Positions 1 to 5,342 of a stretch of DNA of 13,202 nt are shown here, piece after piece. Under the pieces are notes generated by a model. That model ran no database searches, had not been told where the DNA came from, and saw only the letters and a program-made list of their open reading frames with translations. The stretch lies in the NCBI GenBank assembly GCA_900768625.1, contig CAAGDO010000266.1, forward strand, positions 1 to 13,202. Reading direction: 5' to 3'. Source of the stretch: Bacteroidaceae bacterium. GTDB taxonomy: Bacteria > Bacteroidota > Bacteroidia > Bacteroidales > Bacteroidaceae. Within the stretch, counting starts at the first letter, position 1; each line of letters begins with the position of its first letter. A program made the translations under genes and the position numbers.

Positions 1-73
1 AAAACTTACTGCCATACTTGTTTTATTGCTGTCCGGTAAAATCCTGAGAACTGGATTTCCCGTGCAACAGTTC

Positions 74-604
74 CCTATTTGCGCTTCGCGCGGTTTCTTC
101 ACATGAATGGCCACCAAAGCCATTAATGGTCATTAAATTTTTCTTTGCATGACATGCCCTAATGGGCTTTAATGGTTTTTCCACAGCGTAGCTGTGGGAA
201 TGGTCGTTAATGGCGTGCTTCGCACGCTGGACTTTCAACGTTAATGCAAGCGAAGCGACACCCTAGGCGGGCTGAAAGCCCAATAAGCACATAGACCAGG
301 GCAAGCGAAGCGGCACCCTGGGTAGCTGTGGGAATGGTCGATTATGGCGTGCTTCGCACGCTGTGGGTAAAGCCTTAAAGGGGCGTTTCATGGACTGCCC
401 CAAGTGGAATGCTTGTATTCCACAGCGTGCTTTAGCACGCAGTATGATCGACCATATCCTCCCGCGTGCGAAGCACGCAGCATTGACTGGCATTAACGGC
501 TCATTGGCGGACATTAACGTTGAAAGTCCAGCGTGCGAAGCACGCTCAAAAACAACTATCGTACGTAAGCCCAATGGAGCAAGTTCTTTTTAATCGTTAC
601 TTAA
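74..604 (+). repeat. Composite hairpin-rich intergenic repeat, copy 1 (modules A and B)
   Basis: No gene is supported in 1-604. From about position 74 the DNA is an array of short stem-loops separated by TTAATG/CATTAA-type spacers: GCGCTTCGCGC (81-91), CCACAGC-GTA-GCTGTGG (181-197), GCGTGC-TTC-GCACGC (213-227 and 347-361), GTGGAATGC-TT-GTATTCCAC (404-423), GCGTGCTTTAGCACGC (425-440) and GCGTGC-GAA-GCACGC (464-478 and 531-545). Module A (about 74-232) recurs at 4936-5090 and, inverted, at 3953-4113. Module B (about 381-604) recurs at 5101-5342. In this copy, 233-363 repeats part of module A (GTAGCTGTGGGAATGGTCG) and adds further small hairpins. The right end, TTTTTAATCGTTACTTAA, stops exactly at the 3' end of the FHA gene. 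Positions 1-73 show nothing recognisable. Confidence 0.85.
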
Positions 605-1045
605 TCATTCAAAATCGTTGGCAAGATACATTTTTGTTTCGCCGAGAGTCAAGCAGTCGTTGACGTTGAGATAGATGATATCGCCTTCCTGCAATTCCAC
701 ATCGTGGATTCGGGTGGGGTTCTTGCCGTGTTCCTCGAAGGTGCATTCCAGACCTGCGGCGGTGACGTGCACCTCGATCAAGGCATGGCGGCGGCTCATG
801 TAGCAGGTGGAGTCGGGAATCTGCACCTCTGCCGTGTTGTTCTCACGGCGACGCCCTACCCACTGCTGCCCGAAGCGGAGCTGATATTTCGTATCGCCCA
901 CCATCAGACTAAGCCGGGGGAAATAGTTACCCACGGGTTCCTTGGCATGGCATTTCGGGCATTCCGCCATTTTCTGTTCCAGATCGACCGTGGCGGGGGC
1001 AGCAATCTGGGTTCCGCAATGCGGACATTTCAAAGAGATATTCAT
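605..1045 (-). CDS. Zinc-ribbon and FHA domain protein
   Basis: A 146-residue predicted cytoplasmic protein. Residues 7-32 hold a zinc ribbon (CPHC at 7-10, CPKC at 29-32). Residues about 44-143 look like a forkhead-associated (FHA) domain: VGRRRE near 63-68, MSRRHA near 83-88 and NPTRIHDVELQEGD near 109-122 correspond to the conserved GR, SxxH and NGT-like positions. FHA domains bind phosphothreonine peptides, so a signalling or scaffolding role is inferred; no kinase is encoded in the window. The start at 1045 puts MNISLK directly before the zinc ribbon; an in-frame ATG at 1075 would add ten residues, but it lies inside an inverted repeat. It follows the EF-hand-like gene on the same strand and could be its operon partner. 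Its stop codon touches the end of the hairpin repeat. The domain order, zinc ribbon then FHA, is the reverse of that in the protein at 3095-3706. Confidence 0.85.
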   Translation of the reverse strand: MNISLKCPHCGTQIAAPATVDLEQKMAECPKCHAKEPVGNYFPRLSLMVGDTKYQLRFGQQWVGRRRENNTAEVQIPDSTCYMSRRHALIEVHVTAAGLECTFEEHGKNPTRIHDVELQEGDIIYLNVNDCLTLGETKMYLANDFE

Positions 1046-1064
1046 GAGGAATTGGAGGAGGGAT

Positions 1065-1122
1065 GAGAATGACATGTTGGCTCTATGAGCATTCAGGGCT
1101 TCGAAACCAACCTATCATTCTC
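1065..1122 (-). promoter_or_regulatory. Intercistronic inverted repeat before the zinc-ribbon/FHA gene
   Basis: Arms 1065-1080 and 1107-1122 pair as GAGAATGA-3 nt-GTTGG with CCAAC-3 nt-TCATTCTC: 13 of 16 positions match around a 26-nt loop. On the minus strand it lies between the EF-hand-like gene and the FHA gene, 20 bases before the preferred start at 1045. There is no T-run on either side, so it is not a classical terminator. A leader or RNA-stability role is possible but unproven. Confidence 0.5.
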
Positions 1123-1198
1123 AAAAAGGGTTCATTAAGGGAAACTGTGCCTCGGCCCTACAACAAATGCATATCAGCTGAGGAACGAGTGAGGGGCA

Positions 1199-2227
1199 TC
1201 AGGCTTCGTACATCGTGATGTCGGCATCGTTGGAATAGTCGGGGAGTTCATCGTTTTGGGCGATCATCATACCGTCATCGGAAGGCTGGATATCATCTGC
1301 CGTCGGCATGGGGATGTGCTGGTCAGTCACGTCATGCACTTCGTTTTCTTCGATAGAGCCATTGCTGTTATCATCATGGAGCAAGAGATTCACTTCGCCA
1401 TCCTGATTGACATCGACAAGGGCCACTTGTTCTTCTCCCATCGTCACGCGAGCCACCGTTACAGATTGCCCATTTATTTCTGTTTCGTCAATGGCCACAA
1501 CACTCACTTCCTGCGTTTCGTTCACTGGCTGCAAAGTGCCATTATCCTGCAAAGTGAGATGCTGATCGCGGAGATCGATGATTTCATTTTCCTCAAACTG
1601 ACCATTGTCGTTGACATCGACAGCTGTACCTACCACACCGTTGTTATCATCAAGGAAGAACATAGATGCGTGGCTATCCACTGTGCCAAGGCCAACTCGC
1701 ACCGTTTCTCCATCGTCACCTTCCACTACGCGGATTTCATCGATGTGGATGTCGTGGGCTTCAGCGAAACTCTGCGTGTGTTCGCCTGTATGTTGCGGAC
1801 CAGAAGTAGGTTCGGGCTGAGGCTGTTGCGAGTGTTGGGATTGGGGTTGGGATTGAGCATGAGCGGAGTGGGACTCAGCCCCATGCTGAGGTTCAGGCTG
1901 CGGCTCGGGCTGAGATTCAGGTTGAGGTTCAGGTTGAAGCTCTTGTTTGGGCTGGGCTTCTGTCTGAGGAGCAGCAACACCGGCTTCGGCAGGTTGCTCG
2001 ATAGTGGGGTTTCCAGCATGATCGTCTTGGGATTCCCCCTCTTCGCCTGCATGGCGTGAGGCAACAGTTTCTCCAGCCCACATCGCTCCAGCGCCTGCCA
2101 TCACACCTGCAAAAGCTGATGCTGCAAACTTAAGTGCTTGATTGCTGAATCGATTGGTCTTATTCTTTGAAGACGCGCTCTGAGTGTCGCGTTGGGAATT
2201 GATTCGGGTGTCGTCGTTCTGGTACAT
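1199..2227 (-). CDS. Membrane-anchored acidic protein with duplicated EF-hand-like domain
   Basis: 342 residues from the ATG at 2227. Residues 1-30 are polar and basic; 31-51 (ALKFAASAFAGVMAGAGAMW) form one membrane segment; about 80-150 is a Q/P/E/H-rich low-complexity linker with QPEPQPESQPEPQPEPQ at 98-114. The C-terminal half contains two related units of about 65 residues (about 161-226 and 240-307). Each ends in an EF-hand/dockerin-like loop, DVNDNGQFEENE (204-215) and DDNSNGSIEENE (285-296), followed by a D-Q-H motif. DVNQDGEVN (272-280) is a further partial loop. Calcium binding outside the inner membrane is inferred from these loops; no family name is recognised. A longer in-frame start at 2512 was rejected because it would run through the candidate promoter and operator. 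It is transcribed divergently from the lytTR gene. Confidence 0.8.
   Translation of the reverse strand: MYQNDDTRINSQRDTQSASSKNKTNRFSNQALKFAASAFAGVMAGAGAMWAGETVASRHAGEEGESQDDHAGNPTIEQPAEAGVAAPQTEAQPKQELQPEPQPESQPEPQPEPQHGAESHSAHAQSQPQSQHSQQPQPEPTSGPQHTGEHTQSFAEAHDIHIDEIRVVEGDDGETVRVGLGTVDSHASMFFLDDNNGVVGTAVDVNDNGQFEENEIIDLRDQHLTLQDNGTLQPVNETQEVSVVAIDETEINGQSVTVARVTMGEEQVALVDVNQDGEVNLLLHDDNSNGSIEENEVHDVTDQHIPMPTADDIQPSDDGMMIAQNDELPDYSNDADITMYEA
1886..1936 (-). repeat. Low-complexity tandem coding repeat (QPEP)
   Basis: Imperfect six-base units read as Q-P-E-P or Q-P-E-S on the minus strand and encode residues 98-114 of the membrane-anchored EF-hand-like protein. The unit length keeps the reading frame, so copy-number changes would lengthen or shorten the linker without disrupting the gene. 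Confidence 0.7.
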
Positions 2228-2266
2228 CGTTCTGAGTTTTACGAAAGTGGTTATTGTTTCTGCTGA

Positions 2267-2274
2267 CAAAATTA
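2267..2274 (-). promoter_or_regulatory. Candidate -7 box for the EF-hand-like gene
   Basis: On the minus strand this reads TAATTTTG, a full match to the Bacteroidetes -7 consensus TAnnTTTG, 39 bases before the start codon at 2227. No clear TTTG -33 box stands at the usual distance, which would fit a promoter that needs an activator. The paired direct repeats lie just upstream. Confidence 0.45.
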
Positions 2275-2311
2275 AGACATAATAACGGAATGACCATAGA
2301 TTTTCGGCTTC

Positions 2312-2345
2312 AGATGACGAAATACCCCCAAGAGATGACGAAATA
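2312..2345 (-). promoter_or_regulatory. Candidate LytTR operator: two 13-bp direct repeats, 21-bp period
   Basis: The 13-mer TATTTCGTCATCT (minus strand) occurs twice without mismatch, at 2345-2333 and 2324-2312, separated by 8 bp, so the units repeat every 21 bp, or two helical turns. LytTR regulators such as AgrA and ComE bind pairs of imperfect direct repeats on one helix face with about this period. The pair lies about 38 bp upstream of the TAATTTTG box. Linking it to the LytTR protein encoded across the intergenic region is inference from geometry and position. Confidence 0.45.
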
Positions 2346-2485
2346 GCCCAAATCAGCCATTTCAAAGCCCAAAGGAAGCCCATATTGACAACAAAATCAC
2401 ACGGGGAGGACACATTCCCATTGTCCATATCCCCATTGCAATACGCTTCATCGTCACGAAGAGAAGGAGATTGACTTAATTTTTG

Positions 2486-2493
2486 TATATTTG
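2486..2493 (+). promoter_or_regulatory. Candidate distal -7 box for the lytTR gene
   Basis: TATATTTG matches TAnnTTTG. It lies 240 bases before the lytTR start and just left of the MITE-like element, so a transcript from here would read through the whole palindrome. No TTTG stands at the normal -33 spacing. The surrounding DNA at 2346-2536 contains no supported gene; the only other structure is a small hairpin at 2516-2536 (CCCGA...TCGGG). Confidence 0.25.
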
Positions 2494-2536
2494 CAAGCTG
2501 AATCCCAAACAACCTCCCGATGTCCCCATCGTCGGG

Positions 2537-2722
2537 TAAGTAGGTGTTCGAAATTATTTTTACATTGAAAGTGCGTTATCGGGATGCAGCTGTTTTCTTC
2601 GGGGGAAGGAACATAGCGGGCTATGTGACTGAGAACGAAGGAAACAGATGCACCCGAGAACGTGCTTTCAATGTGGAAATAACACCTGCTGATCGTATAA
2701 AATAATTTTGAACACCTACTTA
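2537..2722. mobile_element. MITE-like palindromic element, family 1 (TAAGTAGGTGTTC ends)
   Basis: A 186-bp non-coding element with terminal inverted repeats: TAAGTAGGTGTTC at 2537-2549 and its complement at 2710-2722, extending inward as AAATTATTTT with one mismatch. The pairing continues inside (CATTGAAAGTGCGTT against AACGTGCTTTCAATG; then a GCTGTTTTCTTCG-like arm), so the whole element folds into one long imperfect hairpin. The centre is ACATAGC-GG-GCTATGT followed by GACTGA, the core shared with the 193-bp family near 10355. The outer TA on each side could be a TA target duplication. No transposase is encoded, so mobilisation in trans is assumed. It ends 11 bases before the lytTR start codon. 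Confidence 0.8.
2703..2710 (+). promoter_or_regulatory. Candidate -7 box inside the right MITE end
   Basis: TAATTTTG, a full TAnnTTTG match, lies within the right terminal repeat and faces outward, 23 bases before the lytTR ATG. The left terminal repeat has TAATTTCG at the mirrored place, one base off the consensus. No good -33 TTTG was found. Confidence 0.4.
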
Positions 2723-2733
2723 GCCCCCAACCA

Positions 2734-3093
2734 ATGAAACACATCACCATCAGCCGTCGCAATGAATTGCTCCGCATTCCGTTTGCCAAGGCCATGTTTT
2801 ATGAAGCTTTCGGCAACTACTGCTACGGCGTTTTTCCCAACAAGCAGAAAGTGATGCTCACCATCAGCCTTGCAGAACTGGAAAACCACATTCGCGAATC
2901 ACATGAAGCGGACCAGCCCACCTTTATCCGTGTGGGGAAACGCTTTATCGTGAATGCAGACATGGTGGTACAAATCAATGTGACCCAACCCAAACTGGTG
3001 CTGTCCGATTTCGACCACGAAGGAAACTTCTCCCTCCCCATCGCCAAAGAGGCAGCCAAGGAACTGAAACATTATTTCGAAAACAAAGACTAA
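2734..3093 (+). CDS. Stand-alone LytTR DNA-binding protein
   Basis: 119 residues made up almost wholly of a LytTR domain (about residues 10-117), the beta-rich DNA-binding fold of AgrA, LytR and AlgR-type regulators. Recognisable stretches are YEAFGNYCYGVF near the N-terminus, SLAELENHI in the middle, FIRVGKRFIVNADMV where the family has FxRvHrSyiVN, and FSLPIAKEAAKELKHYF at the end. There is no receiver domain and no membrane segment, so it is not a complete two-component response regulator; its activity may be set by a partner protein. Its stop codon is followed after one base by the FHA/membrane/zinc-ribbon gene, so the two are probably translationally coupled. It may act on the direct repeats at 2312-2345 ahead of the divergent gene. 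Confidence 0.88.
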   Translation: MKHITISRRNELLRIPFAKAMFYEAFGNYCYGVFPNKQKVMLTISLAELENHIRESHEADQPTFIRVGKRFIVNADMVVQINVTQPKLVLSDFDHEGNFSLPIAKEAAKELKHYFENKD

Positions 3094-3094
3094 C

Positions 3095-3706
3095 ATGAAA
3101 GTAGGCGAAAAGCTCGTCATCGGACGCATGGGCCAACAGCCGCTCAGCCTGACAGACTCCACCGTCGACCCACAACATGCCACCATCGAACGCAAGTCGA
3201 CGGAGACATATGTGCTCACCGACAACCATTCCTCTCGTGGCACGTTCGTGTTCGGCATCCGTATCCTACGGAAAACCATCACCGCCGACACGCCTTTCTT
3301 CCTCGGTTCATACAAGACCTCAGTGAACCAACTGCTCACCGATGCATCAAACGTGGACCTGGCCTCCGTATGGAATACCTACGACCACGAAAAACGCCGA
3401 TGGGACCGCTATTCGATGCTCGTCAACTCCATCCGTACGCTGACACCACTCCTCACGATGCTCGTGACGCAAATGGTGGGACAGAACTGGATGGTTTCGG
3501 CTTTTGTTGCACTGGCCGTGATGGGCATCTCTTTCTTTGCAGGCGAAAAGGTGCTTGAAAAAAAGACCATTGCCATGGCTGCCCTCAACGCCCGCATGCA
3601 AACTGAATACGCCTGCCCCCACTGCCACCGATTCCTCGGTCTCATCCCCTACTCCATCCTCAAGAGCCGCACCTACTGCCCCCACTGCAGCGTTCCCCTG
3701 AAATGA
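3095..3706 (+). CDS. FHA, two-helix membrane and zinc-ribbon protein
   Basis: 203 residues in three parts. An N-terminal FHA domain (about 1-85) shows IGRMG at 9-13, STVDPQHATI at 22-31 and DNHSSRGTFVFGIRI at 43-57, which fit the family's GR, SxxHA and SxNGTxVNG positions. Two closely spaced hydrophobic helices follow (about 112-129 and 131-150), forming a hairpin in the inner membrane that would leave both ends in the cytoplasm. The C-terminal zinc ribbon has CPHC at 174-177 and CPHC at 195-198. A phosphothreonine-reading membrane adaptor is the inferred role. The start lies one base after the lytTR stop, so the LytTR protein and this protein are very likely made together; membrane-bound partners that control a stand-alone LytTR protein are known as a general theme. 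No Ser/Thr kinase or phosphatase is present in the window. Confidence 0.82.
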   Translation: MKVGEKLVIGRMGQQPLSLTDSTVDPQHATIERKSTETYVLTDNHSSRGTFVFGIRILRKTITADTPFFLGSYKTSVNQLLTDASNVDLASVWNTYDHEKRRWDRYSMLVNSIRTLTPLLTMLVTQMVGQNWMVSAFVALAVMGISFFAGEKVLEKKTIAMAALNARMQTEYACPHCHRFLGLIPYSILKSRTYCPHCSVPLK

Positions 3707-3759
3707 GGCAACCGCCCCAGGGCGTGACAGCTTCTTCTTCTCATTCTCCCCTTCAAAAA

Positions 3760-3879
3760 CAAGGCGCAGTCCCAACGAACGACAGCATTACACGAGAATC
3801 ATGCGTACCCTTAGCCCCACGTGGACAAACCGAAACGCATCATTCCCGTGTAATGCCGTTGAATGGGGGCTGCGTCTTG
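3760..3879. repeat. 120-bp imperfect palindrome downstream of the FHA/membrane gene
   Basis: Outer arms CAAGGCGCAGTCCC (3760-3773) and GGGGCTGCGTCTTG (3866-3879) pair with two mismatches. Inner arms GCATTACACGAGAATCATGCGT-like (from 3785) and ACGCATCATTCCCGTGTAATGC-like (to 3858) also pair with two mismatches, leaving a central part with CCCCACGTGG. It has the shape of a MITE but lacks the TAGCGRGCTA core of the other two families. It could also serve as a transcript-end structure for the lytTR operon, although no T-run follows. No gene is supported in 3707-4302. Confidence 0.7.
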
Positions 3880-3898
3880 TTGCATAAAGTTGCATAAA
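3879..3898 (+). repeat. 10-bp tandem duplication GTTGCATAAA
   Basis: GTTGCATAAA occurs twice in direct succession at the right edge of the 120-bp palindrome. It is short and may simply be a local slippage duplication. Confidence 0.6.
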
Positions 3899-3952
3899 TG
3901 AAGGGGCATTCATGCTTCGCTTTGCGCATTGGTTTTGCATCCTTAAACTTAC

Positions 3953-4160
3953 CCACAGCGTGCGCAGCACGCCATTAACAACCATTGCCACAGCTACGCT
4001 GTGGAAAAGCCATTGAAGCCCATTAGGGCATAGCATACAAAGAAAAATTGAATGACCATGAATGGCTTTGGCGGCCATTCATGTTAAGAAACCGCGCGAA
4101 GCGCAAATGTCCACGTGAGAAGCCCCAAATCTACGAAAGTGAGCAAGTTATTTTTTGAAG
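3953..4160 (-). repeat. Hairpin-rich repeat module A, inverted copy left of the thioredoxin gene
   Basis: Read on the minus strand this segment matches 4872-5090 over its length and 74-232 over its inner part. It contains GCGTGC-GCA-GCACGC (3958-3972), CCACAGC-TAC-GCTGTGG (3988-4004) and GCGC-GAA-GCGC (4094-4104). Its outer end, AAGTTATTTTTTGAA at 4145-4159, is the exact reverse complement of 4873-4887 on the far side of the thioredoxin lipoprotein gene. Module B is absent here. Confidence 0.8.
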
Positions 4161-4182
4161 AGGCCTGAATTTCTTCGTTCAT

Positions 4183-4213
4183 TTTGCCAAGCACAAGAAA
4201 AGTGGTAATTTTG
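4183..4213 (+). promoter_or_regulatory. Bacteroidetes-type promoter for the thioredoxin lipoprotein
   Basis: TTTG at 4183-4186 and TAATTTTG at 4206-4213 are separated by 19 bases, a full match to the established TTTG-N19-21-TAnnTTTG pattern read by the Bacteroidetes primary sigma factor. Transcription would begin near 4220, leaving a leader of about 80 bases. This is the best-formed promoter in the window. Confidence 0.65.
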
Positions 4214-4302
4214 TACGCTCATGCGCATGTACGTGCACACAATATAATATATGGGTACGCGCACGCACAAATCCTATTGATAAACCCAAACGTCAAACAA
4301 AA

Positions 4303-4866
4303 ATGAAAAAGACTATACTCCTGCTCTCTGCAACACTTACATTCGCCTTCGGTTGCGCCAACCCCAAGCAAAAGACTGACAACGCTCAGCAGACTGAAGC
4401 TGCCACGACAGAAGCCACACCCGAGAAAGGCGCTGGCCAAGTGAAGACCATTCCCGTCAGCGTGAAGGGCAAGGACGTGGTGAGCGTCATCGCCAAGAAC
4501 TACGAGGGCAAGGTGGTACTCATCGACTTCTGGGCCACTTGGTGCGGTCCCTGCCGTCACGCCATGAAGCTGATCGATGAGATCAAGCCCGAACTGCAGA
4601 AGAAGGGTTGCGTGTTCGTTTATATCACGGGCGAAACTTCTCCGCTCAACACCTGGCAGCAGATGATCACTTCCATCGAGGGCGACCACTACCGCCTGAC
4701 CGGTGATCAGTGGAGCGAACTCTGCCGTACGCTCAACATTCCCGGTATTCCGGCTTACCTCCTGCTCGACAAGGAAGGCAAGAAGAGCTACGACAACCTG
4801 AACGAAGGTGGTTACCCCGGCAGCGAGGTGCTGAAAAACAACATCGAAGTGGCTCTCACGAAATAA
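4303..4866 (+). CDS. Thioredoxin-fold lipoprotein (TlpA/ResA-like)
   Basis: 187 residues. A lipoprotein signal (MKKTILLLSATLTFAFG) ends at Cys18, the likely lipidated residue; the lipobox AFGC is not ideal. A Lys/Thr/Glu-rich linker follows (about 19-47), then a thioredoxin fold with the redox motif WCGPC at 80-84 preceded by VVLIDFWAT, and the cis-proline loop NIPGIPAYLLLD with Pro150. TlpA/ResA-like proteins reduce or exchange disulfides in extracytoplasmic proteins; here the protein should sit on a membrane facing the periplasm. Two extra cysteines (103 and 141) lie outside the active site. It has its own promoter and no gene close on either side, so it is probably monocistronic. It is bracketed by inverted copies of the hairpin-rich repeat; the right one begins six bases after the stop codon. 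Confidence 0.92.
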   Translation: MKKTILLLSATLTFAFGCANPKQKTDNAQQTEAATTEATPEKGAGQVKTIPVSVKGKDVVSVIAKNYEGKVVLIDFWATWCGPCRHAMKLIDEIKPELQKKGCVFVYITGETSPLNTWQQMITSIEGDHYRLTGDQWSELCRTLNIPGIPAYLLLDKEGKKSYDNLNEGGYPGSEVLKNNIEVALTK

Positions 4867-4871
4867 ATAAT

Positions 4872-5342
4872 GTTCAAAAAATAACTTATGCACTTTAGTG
4901 GCTTCTGAGGCTTTTCACACGTGGATATTTGCGCTTCGCGCGTTTTTCAACGTTAATGTCCGCCAATTGGCCGTTAATGAGCGTCAATGTTTTCTTTGTG
5001 GGCTATGGTGCGCCATGTCCGCTAATGGTTTTGCCACAGCGTAGCTGTGGAAATGGTCGTTAATGGCGTGCTTCGCACGCTGTGGGTCATGTCGCGTAGG
5101 GTGCGTTTCATGGACATGCGTTACTAGACTGTCCCCTAAAGGAATGCTTGCATTCCGCGCGTGTTTTAGCACGCAATATGGACGATCATTTCCTCTCGCG
5201 TGCTTCAAGCACGCGGCATGGTCTGGCATGAACGGCTCATTGGCGGAAATTAACGTTGAAAGTCCAGCGTGCGGAGCACGCTCTAAAACGACTATAGTAC
5301 GTAGGCCCAATGGAGAAAGTTCTTTTTTAATCGTTACTTAAC
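4872..5342 (+). repeat. Composite hairpin-rich intergenic repeat, copy 2 (modules A and B)
   Basis: This fills the gap between the thioredoxin and endonuclease genes and encodes no supported gene. The left end is TTCAAAAAATAACTT (4873-4887). Stem-loops are GCGCTTCGCGC (4931-4941), CCACAGC-GTA-GCTGTGG (5034-5050), GCGTGC-TTC-GCACGC (5066-5080), GGAATGC-TT-GCATTCC (5141-5156), GCGTGTTTTAGCACGC (5159-5174), GCGTGCTT-C-AAGCACGC (5198-5214) and GCGTGC-GGA-GCACGC (5267-5281). The stems are kept while loops vary compared with copy 1 (GAA, GGA, GCA, TTC). The right end, TTTTTTAATCGTTACTTAA, stops at the endonuclease start codon, just as copy 1 stops at the FHA stop codon. Confidence 0.85.

Noticed and set aside
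23..238. 71-codon minus-strand open frame at the window start
   Set aside because: It runs through module A hairpins and has no recognisable domain; the same frame is not kept in the copy at 3953-4113.
263..574. 103-codon minus-strand open frame with a similar start to one at 4984-5310
   Set aside because: Both lie inside the hairpin repeat. Their shared first part follows from the repeated DNA, and the frames diverge at indels between copies, which is not how a protein is conserved.
74..604. CRISPR array
   Set aside because: The repeated units are perfect short palindromes at irregular spacing with repeated, not unique, spacers, and no cas gene is present.
1256..2059. 267-codon plus-strand open frame opposite the EF-hand-like gene
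   Set aside because: Its low-complexity composition (runs of LGLG and RFRLRF) is the antisense of the QPEP repeats; the minus-strand product has clear domains.
2228..2512. 95-residue N-terminal extension of the EF-hand-like protein
   Set aside because: It would translate across the TAATTTTG box and the direct-repeat operator and add a second hydrophobic stretch; the start at 2227 gives an ordinary anchored protein.
2734..3093. Complete two-component response regulator
   Set aside because: Only the LytTR domain is present; there is no receiver domain and no histidine kinase nearby.
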